Assembly: GCA_965243805.1 (NCBI GenBank)
Contig: OZ251577.1
Location: 1,364,001-1,428,000 of the forward strand
Source of the DNA: CATQHQ01 sp965243805
GTDB lineage: Bacteria > Gemmatimonadota > Gemmatimonadetes > Longimicrobiales > Gaopeijiaceae
Length of the DNA stretch: 64,000 nucleotides
Direction of reading: 5' to 3'
Positions 54,057-62,235 of the stretch are shown here, in pieces. The notes beneath the pieces were generated by a model. That model did not search any database and was not told the origin of the DNA. It was given only the letters and a program-made list of their open reading frames with translations. Each line of letters opens with the position of its first letter. Positions within the stretch are counted from its first letter, which is position 1. The position numbers and the translations under genes were made by a program.

Positions 54057-54511
54057 GGGACTCGACCTTGGGCGGCGGTAGCCTCGTGCGGCTCGCTCTT
54101 GCGCGGCTCGACTTCGTGTGGCTCGAAGTTCAGCGACGCTGAGTTGATGCAGTAGCGAAGGCCCGTCGGCTGCGGACCGTCGGGGAAGACGTGGCCCAGG
54201 TGGGCATCGCAACGGGCGCACACGACCTCGGTTCGGCGCATGAAGAGCTTCCGGTCCTCCTTCTCGCCCACGGCGTCCGGCGCGGCTGTGTGGAAGCTGG
54301 GCCAGCCGGTTCCCGAGTCGTACTTGTGGGCGGAGTCGAAGAGGCGTTGGCCGCAGCAGACGCACAGGTAGGCCCCGCTGTCCTTGCGGTCCCAGTGCTC
54401 GCCGGTGAAGGCGCGCTCGGTGCCGCCCTTGCGCGCGACCCGGTACTGTTCCGGGGTGAGTTGGGTGCGCCAGTGGGCGTCGGTCGTCCCCGACTGTGAT
54501 TGGGTAGCCAT
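54053..54511 (-). CDS. msrB: Peptide-methionine (R)-S-oxide reductase MsrB
   Basis: 152 residues from ATG 54511. MsrB signatures: zinc pairs CVCCGQ and CARCDAHLGHVF, the substrate segment GTGWPSFHTA, and the catalytic cysteine in LRYCINSASL. It reduces methionine-R-sulfoxide in proteins, using thioredoxin. A long in-frame extension upstream exists but has no plausible coding content. The stop overlaps the isocitrate dehydrogenase ATG (ATGA), so the two are co-translated. Confidence 0.92.
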   Translation of the reverse strand: MATQSQSGTTDAHWRTQLTPEQYRVARKGGTERAFTGEHWDRKDSGAYLCVCCGQRLFDSAHKYDSGTGWPSFHTAAPDAVGEKEDRKLFMRRTEVVCARCDAHLGHVFPDGPQPTGLRYCINSASLNFEPHEVEPRKSEPHEATAAQGRVP

Positions 54512-54817
54512 CGTCCGCGCAGTAATGAGGTGCCTTTCGGGCAGATGAATGTGGATTCTGCCGCCGCGGTTACCGCCCATTCTAGCCGATTCCCAGGGCC
54601 GGGACAAGCGACCAACCCGCTCCAGTGAATCCCTGACCACGACTCTCGATTGGGCTTTCCAGGACACCATGGCGTCTCGCCGAATCTTCCCCTGACGCTT
54701 CGCCGAATCGTCCCCTAAACCTTCGCCGAATCTTCCCCTGAACTCTCGCCGAATCTTCCCCTGGACCTTCTGGAACCCCCTTGCCGAAACGGAAGCGGGG
54801 TGCGTAGTTCCGTAGCC
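54512..54817. other. Divergent intergenic region with a 23-bp-period array, no gene
   Basis: About 306 bases between the divergent msrB and AAA/DUF4143 genes. It holds the four-unit 23-bp-period direct repeat at 54678-54767 and otherwise no coding signal. Confidence 0.6.
54678..54767 (+). repeat. Array of four 23-bp-period direct repeats upstream of the AAA/DUF4143 gene
   Basis: Core CGCCGAATCTTCCCCTGA recurs at 54678, 54701, 54724 and 54747: exactly every 23 bases, with only a few substitutions. The last copy ends about 53 bases before the ATG at 54818. The regular phase and short unit suggest a row of protein-binding sites; no spacers or cas genes make CRISPR unlikely. Confidence 0.88.
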
Positions 54818-56074
54818 ATGATGAGATACCTTCCCCGAATCGTCGACGCCGAACTGGCCGACCGGCTGGCCGCCACCGGCGCGGTCGTCGTCGAGGGCCC
54901 CAAGGCCTGCGGAAAGACCGCGACCGCCGAGTCCGTTGCCGCCAGTGCGGTGTTCCTGGATGTGGACGACGCTGCCCGGGCCATGGTGGACCTGGACCCG
55001 GCGGCCGTGCTCGAGGGCGATACGCCGCGTCTCATCGACGAATGGCAGACGGAGCCGGCGATCTGGAACCACATCCGAAGGGCCGTGGACCGACGGGGCA
55101 CCCCCGGCCAGTTCATCCTCACTGGCTCGGCGGTACCCGCGGACGACGTCACCCGCCACACTGGCGCTGGACGTCTGACGCGGCTGCGGATGCGTCCGAT
55201 GTCGCTCTTCGAGACGGGGCGTTCCACAGGCGAGATATCGTTGGCCGCCCTGCTGGCGGGAGAACCCCAGCGGGCGGCGCGTTCGCGCATTGCGGTTCGA
55301 GAGATGGCGGAGTTGGTTTGCGCCGGGGGCTGGCCCGGCAACCATAGCCGCGGCGTGACGCAAGCCATGAGGGGGAACCGGGACTATCTGTCGGAAGTCC
55401 AGCGCGTTGAAGTCCAGCGGCTGGGAGACAAGCGACACGACCCCGTCAAGGTCGGCCGACTGCTGCAGTCGCTGGCCCGAAACGTCGCCACGGCGGCCAC
55501 GGTAGCCACGCTGGCCAGGGACGTTCGCGGGACCGGGGCGTCCTTCAAGGCGAGCACCGCCGCCGAGTACCTGGAGGCTCTGGAACGGCTGATGATCGTC
55601 GAGGATCAGCCAGCGTGGTCGCCCCATCTGCGCTCCCGAACCAAACTGCGAACCACCCCCGTCCGGCACTTCGCCGACCCTTCGCTGGCAGCCGCGGCGT
55701 TGCGTGCCACGCCGCATCGGTTGCAGGGTGACCTGAAGTTGCTGGGACTTCTGTTCGAGTCCATGGTGATCCGGGACCTTCGAGTCTACGCCCAGGCCGC
55801 CGACGCCCAAGTGTGTCACTACCGCGAGAAGGACGGACTGGAGGTGGACGCCATCGTTGAGGACGGCGAGGGAAGGTGGGCGGCGTTCGAGATGAAGATG
55901 GGCGCACGACGAATCAAGGACGGGATGGCCAACCTGGAGAGGGTCGCGAACCGGATGAAGGCCAGCAGCAATTACGGCGAGCCCGGTGCTCTGGCCGTCA
56001 TCGTCCCCAGCGGCTTCGGCGCGGTCCCGAAAGGACGCGTGGGGGTAATCCCGGTGGGGGTGTTGGGGCCGTGA
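54818..56074 (+). CDS. AAA_14 / DUF4143-type ATPase
   Basis: 418 residues from ATG 54818 (MMRYLPRIVDAEL; ATG 54821 is equally possible). Walker A EGPKACGKT near residue 27, Walker B-like RLIDEWQTE, and sensor ILTGSAVP. The C-terminal DUF4143 region carries a PD-(D/E)XK-like pattern: GLEVDAIVE ... AFEMKMG around residues 338-362. The family of P-loop ATPases with this layout is frequent in mobile and host-associated genomes; its function is not settled. The gene is preceded by a four-copy 23-bp repeat array that could be an operator. Confidence 0.85.
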   Translation: MMRYLPRIVDAELADRLAATGAVVVEGPKACGKTATAESVAASAVFLDVDDAARAMVDLDPAAVLEGDTPRLIDEWQTEPAIWNHIRRAVDRRGTPGQFILTGSAVPADDVTRHTGAGRLTRLRMRPMSLFETGRSTGEISLAALLAGEPQRAARSRIAVREMAELVCAGGWPGNHSRGVTQAMRGNRDYLSEVQRVEVQRLGDKRHDPVKVGRLLQSLARNVATAATVATLARDVRGTGASFKASTAAEYLEALERLMIVEDQPAWSPHLRSRTKLRTTPVRHFADPSLAAAALRATPHRLQGDLKLLGLLFESMVIRDLRVYAQAADAQVCHYREKDGLEVDAIVEDGEGRWAAFEMKMGARRIKDGMANLERVANRMKASSNYGEPGALAVIVPSGFGAVPKGRVGVIPVGVLGP

Positions 56075-56195
56075 GTGATCTGCGAACGACACCGAGGACA
56101 TGGCGGATTCTGACCTATCGAACCCGGGCGCAACCAGCGTTTACATGAGTAGCTGCAAAGGGCGGCGGATCAATGACTCAAGGAGGGAGAATCCG

Positions 56196-56438
56196 ATGAC
56201 TAGGGTGTTCAGCACTCTGTACCGCTTCATCTACCAAGTCGCGGTTGCCCACGCTCGAAGCACCCCGAGCGTCGCAACGTCAGTCGGCACATCACTCGTC
56301 GTCAAAATCATCCCCAAGATGAGCTTCGCTGTCGTAGCCGCGGTCATCGCGACCGGTAGCGGGGGAGCCATAGTTGGGCATGTTCCTGTCAAGGCCGAAC
56401 TGTTGGAGGCCGTAGCGATTGCACTTGACGGGCCATGA
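56196..56438 (+). CDS. Small membrane protein of unknown function
   Basis: 80 residues from ATG 56196, selected because a strong AAGGAGGGAG lies just upstream. The N-terminal half is basic (MTRVFSTLYRFIYQVAVAHAR). One hydrophobic segment, MSFAVVAAVIATGSGGAIVG, is probably a membrane helix. The stop overlaps the ATG of the propeller gene (ATGA), so it is the first gene of a two-gene unit. No family is recognised. Confidence 0.55.
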   Translation: MTRVFSTLYRFIYQVAVAHARSTPSVATSVGTSLVVKIIPKMSFAVVAAVIATGSGGAIVGHVPVKAELLEAVAIALDGP

Positions 56439-57568
56439 AGACCGCTGGACTTGCGACACGCTGGGGACTGTCAGTCGTCTCGGCACCCCGGCAACGGCGG
56501 ACAGTCGCGTTGGCGGCGGTTTGGGCACTGGTCGCCCAACCGGCCGCTGGCCAAACCGCTGTCGATGTCTCGGGCGAGGTTACCTGCCGGGAGTGCAGGG
56601 TCGCTATGGACACGGTGCTCACGCTCGGTGGGCTTGACGGGCCAGGAAGTCAGTTGGTCGGCGAGTACTCGCGAGCCGCCGTGGACCAGAAGGGACGAAT
56701 CCTCCTGGCCAAGTTCGGGCTTCCCTACATCGCCGTATTCGACTCGACGGGGGCGTTCCTTGGCGAGATCGGCGGTCGTGGCGAGGGTCCTGGCGAGTAC
56801 GCGAACATCAGTCACATCAACGTCGGGCCGAGGTACATTCACGTCTTCGACCTTTCGAGAGGTCGCACTCTGCTCGACGCCGACCACGCCTTCGTACGCC
56901 TGGACAGGTTCCGAGTCACCTTCAACACCTCGGCAGTGATGCCCTCCGAGACCGTCGTGCTTGCAGGGAGTCTTCCCACGTCCGAGTCTGCCGGGCACCA
57001 CCTGCATCTCTTGCACGACACCGGCAACCTGCGTTCGTACGGATGGGACGGCTCGGCGTACCGCGGTCCCAGCGACGACCGCCAGTACGTGGTGGCGGCG
57101 AGCGCTTCTTCGGCGTGGGTGGTCGCCAACACGACCGGCCGGGTCGAGGAGTGGGCGCTGGTTCCCCAGCCCAGAATGTCCAGGCTCTTCATCCGCTCCG
57201 TGGAGGAGTTCGATCGCGAAAGCGTACCGCCTCCTGGGTATGCGTTCCCCGGCGCGTACAACCTCGATGCCCGACTTGACGATTCCGGGCTGTGGATTAT
57301 CTGGCAAGCTCCAGATACCCGTTGGACGAAGCGCACGACCGACCCGGAAGTGGCGAACCAATGGATCCAGGAAGCGACTCCCCAAGACATTCACGACGGT
57401 GTCCTGGACCTGATCGACCCAAAGACGGGGCTGACTCTCGTGCGCTACCGAAGCGACATTCAGCTGCGCAGGTTCGTCTACGGCTCGAACATGGTGTTGG
57501 CCTACGAAGAGACGGCGGCTGGCGTCCCCTGGTTGCACTTCCTGAGACCACGCTTGGCGGTCAGATAG
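56435..57568 (+). CDS. Secreted 6-bladed beta-propeller protein
   Basis: 377 residues. The N-terminal signal region is longish and basic (RQRRTVALAAVWALVAQ). After the signal, the pattern AAVDQKGRILLAKFGLPYIAVFD, then GEIGGRGEGPGEYANISHI and LFIRSVEEFDRES, is typical of the 6-bladed NHL-type propellers common in Bacteroidota and Gemmatimonadota. A small Cys pair (TCRECR) lies near residue 50. A ligand- or partner-binding role outside the cytoplasm is likely; no catalysis is inferred. The start overlaps the small membrane protein by four bases. Confidence 0.78.
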   Translation: MKTAGLATRWGLSVVSAPRQRRTVALAAVWALVAQPAAGQTAVDVSGEVTCRECRVAMDTVLTLGGLDGPGSQLVGEYSRAAVDQKGRILLAKFGLPYIAVFDSTGAFLGEIGGRGEGPGEYANISHINVGPRYIHVFDLSRGRTLLDADHAFVRLDRFRVTFNTSAVMPSETVVLAGSLPTSESAGHHLHLLHDTGNLRSYGWDGSAYRGPSDDRQYVVAASASSAWVVANTTGRVEEWALVPQPRMSRLFIRSVEEFDRESVPPPGYAFPGAYNLDARLDDSGLWIIWQAPDTRWTKRTTDPEVANQWIQEATPQDIHDGVLDLIDPKTGLTLVRYRSDIQLRRFVYGSNMVLAYEETAAGVPWLHFLRPRLAVR

Positions 57569-57587
57569 CCCCTTGTGGTGGAGTGCC

Positions 57588-57609
57588 CGCGGACACGGGT
57601 GACCGTCAA
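57588..57609 (-). repeat. 22-bp element at the stop of res (exact copy of that at the fic stop)
   Basis: Identical over 22 bases to 61103-61124. On the minus strand it starts TTGACGG and ends GTCCGCG; the res TGA (57606-57608) lies inside it. Confidence 0.9.
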
Positions 57610-60600
57610 CCCTGCCGGTCGCTACTGATCACCCCCGACAAGATCGCGCTGATGTAGGAGTCCCGGTCCTCCTTCTGGAAGACGACGTTGCGCGCCGTCA
57701 GGTAGGACTTGTCGCGGCCCCAGCGGTTCTCAATTTCCTGGGAGGACGAGACGGACACGATGTAGGAGTTCAACACCATGTTCGGATCGCCAAGGCGCTC
57801 TTCGATCTCCTTGATCGTCTGGTGGAACTCAATCTTCTCGTTGTCCACGCCGAGCTTCACGAGCCCCTTCGGGTCGACGAATGTCACGTACTGACGCTTG
57901 TCGGCCAACAGCCAGAGGATAAAGTCCGGGTGGAAGTTGCCCGCTTCGAAGAACCCGACCCCGCGGCCTCGGCTCAAGTTGCGCAACAGGTAGAGCTCGT
58001 TGCCCTCGAGGAGTCTCGACTTCGACTTGTCATCGCAGTACGCCTTCAGGTCCTCGACGAAGCGGCGCTCTCCCCGGTTGAGCGGGGTCGGGGTGATCTC
58101 CACCACACCCGTGCTGTCGAGGGCGAGCAAGGGCGTGTAGAGGTGTTGGTCGAAGGACAGCGGTTGGATGCCAGTGCCGCGGAAGGCCCACGGCTTGAGG
58201 TCGCCTCTATTGATCGCCTCCTTCAGCTTCTCCAGCCTTGCGACGACCTCCTCCTTCGACTTGTCGACGGCGATGCGGTATCCGTACTCACCGCTCCCCT
58301 CCCGGACCACGGGAAAGTTGGAGTCGTCGGCAGAGACTTCCGCGTACTCCAGATGGGGCTTCTCCCATTCATCCTTGCGGTAGATGTAGTAGCGCTCCGT
58401 GTACTTCCTCAGCAACGCAAGCGCGATCTGGTGCCAGAGTCGAACCTTGTCAAAGGAGTCGGGGGTCATCTGAGATTCGGGGATCAGCAGTCGATACCAG
58501 CTCGTGTCCTCCAGCAGCTCTCGAACGCCCGCTCGGGGCACCGACAGGTTGTGCCAGCCGCGCTCGCTCTTGAAGCGATCCAGCTCGAACCAGAGGCGGT
58601 CCAGGTCGAGGAAGGCGGTGTGCACATCTTCCAGCTTGGCGTCGTGCTTCTCGGCGTCGGCCTCAATGTCGACCACTTCGTCCGAACTCATGGACCTGAT
58701 CTTCGGGTACCAGTCCAGGACCACCCGCTCTTGCAGCCATTTCCTGGCCGGGTCCCTCGGCGACATGCTGCTAGGGCTTCGCAGGACCGGCATGGGGCCC
58801 AGCTTGCGGAAGGCGTCGCCGAACTCGGTGCTGATTCCGTTGATGACCTTTTTAAGGCGGATCGTCTTGAGCGGCCGCCTTCCAAGGTCTGTGACCACTG
58901 GAAGCACGAATTCGACTTGCTCGTTGTCGACGGACAATCCCTCCTCGATGATGAAGTCCCGAAACTGCGCCATGTAGTGAGCCCGGACTCCGAATACGTG
59001 GAGCGTCTCCAGCGTCTCAATGAACTTGGGCCGCTTGAGCCCGTCCGGCAGCTTCGCTCTGGCGCTCCGCTTGAGGCTCATGTCGCAGCCCTTGAGCCGC
59101 ACGCCGCGTCCGAAGAGCTGGATGATCTGCGCCCCTTCCTGCGTTCCGATGTGCATCAGGCCCATCGTGCTGACGCGCCAGCTGTTCCAGCCTTCGGTGA
59201 ACTTGCGCGAGCCGACGAGCAGGTTGACGGTCGAGTCTGGGTTGTCCAGGTCGTGAAAGAGGGAGTGGGCGAACTCCCGCTCGGCAACGGCGAATCCTTC
59301 CTGATCGCAGAGCTTGGTGAGCTTGGTGTCGTCGCCCACGTTCACCACGCCGAAGGGGTCATTGTCTCCTACGCGCAACGCCACTTCTCCGGCAGCTCCC
59401 TTGAGGTTCTCCACATGTAGCGCCCCGCCGTTGGGAGCGTTGAAGAGCACCTCCAGCGTCTCGGCGAACAGCTGCTCGGGCGACAAGTCGCTGTCGTGCA
59501 GGTGAGCAAACCGCCCGGCGAAGATCTCCCGCTGTTGCTGGTTGCCGAACCCCTCGTCCAGGACTTCCCGAATGCGGCGAACGCTCGCCTCCCGGTCAGA
59601 CACGTAGTCCGCAAGGAAGCGCAGGATCGTCACCACGTCCGACGCCTCGCGCTGGGACAAGCTCTTGGTCACGCTCCCGCCGACGAAGACCCACAGGGGC
59701 CGCTCCAAGTTGAAGCGTCGGAGCGTGGATTCCTGCTCGCGGTAGAGTCGCTGCTGCTGGAAGAACACCAGCAGGCAGGCCGTGAGGTAGAGGGCCCGCC
59801 ACTCGTTGTCGCTGTCGTCCTCCAGGTTGAGGATCCGGTAGTCCTTGCCGAACCCGTCGCCGTAGAACCACTGGTAGGAATAGTCGAACAGCGTGTTGCG
59901 GGCGTAAAGATTGGCGAGTTTCGTCCGGGTGCTGCCCCTGACCGCCTGGCCGAAAGTGGCCGAATACTCGAAGGAGAACCCCTTCTCGCAGAGGCGTTCC
60001 CGGAAGCGCATCCAAGCGCCGCCCTTGCCCGTCGCGGCCCCACGATGCCCCTCGTCGACCAGCACCAAGTTGTTTCCCTCGAAGGCGTCGACGGCGACGG
60101 TCTTCTCTCCCATTTCGTCTTTCAGCTTCGTGACTTCGAGGATGTCGACCGTCTGCCTGGTAAAGAGTTCCGAGGCGTTCTTGTCGAAGATCTGGGCCGA
60201 GATACCGGCCGTCTCGAACTCGCGAAGGTGCTGGCGCGACAGTCCCTCGTTGGGCGTGAGCAAGATGATGCGGTTGAGATCGCGAGTGCGACCGTGGACT
60301 TCGAGCAACTCCAAGAACCGGAGGATGTGCGCGTGCATGAGAAGCGTCTTGCCGCTGCCGGTCGCCATCCAGAAAGCCACCTTGTTGAGCTGTCGCCGGG
60401 GGTCGGTGGTAGTGTCCAGGGGCTGGACGCGGTCGCGTTTGGCCACACGTTCGTTGAACCGTGCGATGTGGCCGTTCAGTGCTTCAAGCAGCACCTGCGG
60501 GTCGCGGAAGTACTGGTCCAGGTAGATCTCCGTGAAGAGCAGCGCGAGGTACTGGAAGTACTTCCATGTGATGGGGTGCCGGCCCCGCGTGATGCGCCGC

Positions 60601-60875
60601 TCGTTGAGGCGAGCCGTGACCGACGCGATCGACTGGTCGTGCGCCAAGAGCACTTCGTCCGGCAGGCTCGGTCGGCTGTCCGCTGGCAGGTGCAGGCACA
60701 GTGCTTGGTGGAAGCGGTGGACGTTGTCCTCGCCCAGTCCTTCAATGGATTCGTCCCGCAGGTGCTCGGCCAGCTCGTTGAAGCGGTCGACGCCGAAGAG
60801 GCCCAGGAGCCACTGGTTCAGCACCAGTCGCTTGGGGAAGGGGAGGGCGGGCTGGCGACGGCGGGCACTGGCCAT
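57606..60875 (-). CDS. res: Type III restriction enzyme Res subunit (DEAD/DEAH helicase-nuclease)
   Basis: 1,089 residues from ATG 60875. Helicase motifs: Walker A MATGSGKT at residues 170-177, Walker B VDEGH at about 273-277, motif III SATFGQA and the motif VI region QLFGRGVRLKG. The C-terminal nuclease core reads HPDFILWLLADKRQYVTFVD followed by PK, a PD-(D/E)xK site. Res subunits join two Mod subunits to translocate or slide on DNA and cut near oppositely oriented sites. Here mod lies upstream on the same strand, with fic and a repeat array between. The stop codon lies in a 22-bp element identical to that at the fic stop. Confidence 0.85.
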   Translation of the reverse strand: MASARRRQPALPFPKRLVLNQWLLGLFGVDRFNELAEHLRDESIEGLGEDNVHRFHQALCLHLPADSRPSLPDEVLLAHDQSIASVTARLNERRITRGRHPITWKYFQYLALLFTEIYLDQYFRDPQVLLEALNGHIARFNERVAKRDRVQPLDTTTDPRRQLNKVAFWMATGSGKTLLMHAHILRFLELLEVHGRTRDLNRIILLTPNEGLSRQHLREFETAGISAQIFDKNASELFTRQTVDILEVTKLKDEMGEKTVAVDAFEGNNLVLVDEGHRGAATGKGGAWMRFRERLCEKGFSFEYSATFGQAVRGSTRTKLANLYARNTLFDYSYQWFYGDGFGKDYRILNLEDDSDNEWRALYLTACLLVFFQQQRLYREQESTLRRFNLERPLWVFVGGSVTKSLSQREASDVVTILRFLADYVSDREASVRRIREVLDEGFGNQQQREIFAGRFAHLHDSDLSPEQLFAETLEVLFNAPNGGALHVENLKGAAGEVALRVGDNDPFGVVNVGDDTKLTKLCDQEGFAVAEREFAHSLFHDLDNPDSTVNLLVGSRKFTEGWNSWRVSTMGLMHIGTQEGAQIIQLFGRGVRLKGCDMSLKRSARAKLPDGLKRPKFIETLETLHVFGVRAHYMAQFRDFIIEEGLSVDNEQVEFVLPVVTDLGRRPLKTIRLKKVINGISTEFGDAFRKLGPMPVLRSPSSMSPRDPARKWLQERVVLDWYPKIRSMSSDEVVDIEADAEKHDAKLEDVHTAFLDLDRLWFELDRFKSERGWHNLSVPRAGVRELLEDTSWYRLLIPESQMTPDSFDKVRLWHQIALALLRKYTERYYIYRKDEWEKPHLEYAEVSADDSNFPVVREGSGEYGYRIAVDKSKEEVVARLEKLKEAINRGDLKPWAFRGTGIQPLSFDQHLYTPLLALDSTGVVEITPTPLNRGERRFVEDLKAYCDDKSKSRLLEGNELYLLRNLSRGRGVGFFEAGNFHPDFILWLLADKRQYVTFVDPKGLVKLGVDNEKIEFHQTIKEIEERLGDPNMVLNSYIVSVSSSQEIENRWGRDKSYLTARNVVFQKEDRDSYISAILSGVISSDRQG

Positions 60876-60878
60876 CAG

Positions 60879-61124
60879 CTACTTGATCTCCCCCGCCAGC
60901 GGCTGGCAGGAGTCGGGGGCCAGCTCGCGGACACCCGTGACCGCCAAAGGACGATTCGCGGACATGAAACGGTCAATGTGACCCCCACGCTGGACCTCGC
61001 GGACACGGGTGTCCGTCACTGACGGTGCTTTCGCGGACACCGGTGACCGCCAAGAACGATTCGCGGACACGAGACGGGCCAATGTGACCGCCACGCTGGT
61101 TTCGCGGACACGGGTGACCGTCAA
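60879..61124 (-). other. Open frame across the fic-res repeat array (possible coupler or small repeat protein)
   Basis: TTG at 61124 overlaps the fic TGA (TTGA). The frame runs 81 codons and stops at 60879-60881, three bases before the res ATG at 60875. It would encode two ~35-residue repeats (TRVRE ... SANR). No family is recognised, and it may simply follow from the repeat. The placement makes it a candidate coupler from fic to res. Confidence 0.25.
60925..61124 (-). repeat. Six-unit repeat array between fic and res
   Basis: The motif TCGCGGACA (plus strand) recurs at 60925, 60956, 60997, 61031, 61061 and 61102. Units alternate a short form with GGTGACCG and a longer form with CAATGTGAC, and the whole is two imperfect copies of a ~105-bp half. 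It fills the gap between the fic stop and the res leader. On the minus strand it also reads open for 81 codons (61124-60879). Confidence 0.85.
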
Positions 61125-62233
61125 AACACATCCCTCCCTTCGGCCACATTCAAGAGATCAGGGAAAGCCAGAATGGTTCCTCGACGACCGTTGGGAGGTC
61201 GGAGGACTTGCAGAATGCCATGGTCGCCCAGCTTCGCCAAGAGCCGTCGAGCTGTTCGGACCGGGATTCCCGCATTCGTCGCGAAGGACACGCTGTTGAA
61301 TATTGGGTGCTCGAAGATCCAGTCGAGTGCGTAGACGGCGTACTGGGAACGGGTAGCGTCCGTCACCCGCCTCTTCATGTTCTCGTAGAGATCGAGGATA
61401 CCTCTGACCTTCGTAAGGTTCTCCTCGGCCTGGGCCAGCACAGCCTTCAAGAAGAACCGGCACCAGCCTGTCCACTCGTCGTCACGGGAAATTGCAAGCA
61501 GTCCCTCGTAGTACTCGGCACGACGAGCCTCGAAGTAGGCACTGATGTAGAACATCGGCTGGCCGGTCAGGCCGCACTCCGACAAGAACAGCGGCACCAA
61601 CATGCGGCCAAGCCGGCCGTTGCCGTCCAGGAAAGGGTGAAGAGCCTCGAACTCCGCGTGGATTACGGCAAGCTGGACCAGCCGGTCGGGCACGTCGTCG
61701 TGGATGTAGCGTTCCCACGCGCCCATGGCCGCCGGCAGCTTCTCCGCGCTGATGGGTACGAATGTGGCGTTCTCCACTGTGCATCCTGGCGGGCCGATCC
61801 AGTTGGGAACACGCCGATACTTGCCTGGCGACTTGCCCTCTCCGCGAACCCCTGCCAGCAACACGCGATGTGCCTCAAGGACGACTCGCTGGCAGAGTGG
61901 CAGTTCCTGTAGCATCTCCTCGGCCCGCCGCATTGCCCGACGATAGTTGATCACCTCTTGGATGTCGTCGCGGCGCTCTGGAGCCTCGACCTCCTGCCCG
62001 GCCTCGAACTCCAGAACCTCGCTCATCGTGGTCTCAATGCCCTCAATGCGGGAAGACAGGACGGCCTCCTGCATCGTCAGAAGAGAAAGCAGCACTCGCG
62101 GGTTGGGAATCGTGGACACCGCCCCGTCGTACCGCGCAACCGCGGCGACCGCCGGGCCGATCAGCGGGACCACGGCGGACCAGTCGATTCGCTCCTCTGG
62201 CGGAAAGCTCCCCTCGGAATAGTGGCTCGTCAT
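61121..62233 (-). CDS. Fic/DOC family adenylyltransferase-type protein with DUF4172-like N-terminus
   Basis: 370 residues from ATG 62233, chosen because GGGAG lies eight bases upstream and it starts two bases after the mod stop; a GTG at 62239 overlapping that stop is an alternative. The Fic active site HPFLDGNGRLGR is at residues 199-210, an exact match to HxFx(D/E)GNGRxxR. An N-terminal SSRIEG at residues 60-65 fits the (S/T)xxxE(G/N) inhibitory helix of class II Fic proteins, which blocks the ATP site until relieved. Fic enzymes AMPylate target proteins. A winged-helix-like C-terminus follows. It is sandwiched between mod and res and ends in the repeat element. Confidence 0.88.
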   Translation of the reverse strand: MTSHYSEGSFPPEERIDWSAVVPLIGPAVAAVARYDGAVSTIPNPRVLLSLLTMQEAVLSSRIEGIETTMSEVLEFEAGQEVEAPERRDDIQEVINYRRAMRRAEEMLQELPLCQRVVLEAHRVLLAGVRGEGKSPGKYRRVPNWIGPPGCTVENATFVPISAEKLPAAMGAWERYIHDDVPDRLVQLAVIHAEFEALHPFLDGNGRLGRMLVPLFLSECGLTGQPMFYISAYFEARRAEYYEGLLAISRDDEWTGWCRFFLKAVLAQAEENLTKVRGILDLYENMKRRVTDATRSQYAVYALDWIFEHPIFNSVSFATNAGIPVRTARRLLAKLGDHGILQVLRPPNGRRGTILAFPDLLNVAEGRDVF

Positions 62234-62235
62234 GT

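Noticed and set aside
54678..54767. CRISPR or tandem coding repeat
   Set aside because: Repeats are directly adjacent with no spacers, and the strands here show no protein of recognisable content.
54512..56101. Long N-terminal extension of MsrB on the minus strand
   Set aside because: It runs antisense through the AAA/DUF4143 gene and has no domain content; MsrB is complete from 54511.
60925..61124. CRISPR array
   Set aside because: Units are spaced 30-41 bases apart with no unique spacers, the units themselves diverge, and no cas genes are nearby.
57588..61124. Direct 22-bp repeats as attachment sites of an integrated element carrying res
   Set aside because: No integrase or recombinase lies within or beside the segment, and the copies coincide with stop codons. 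Kept as a repeat finding instead.
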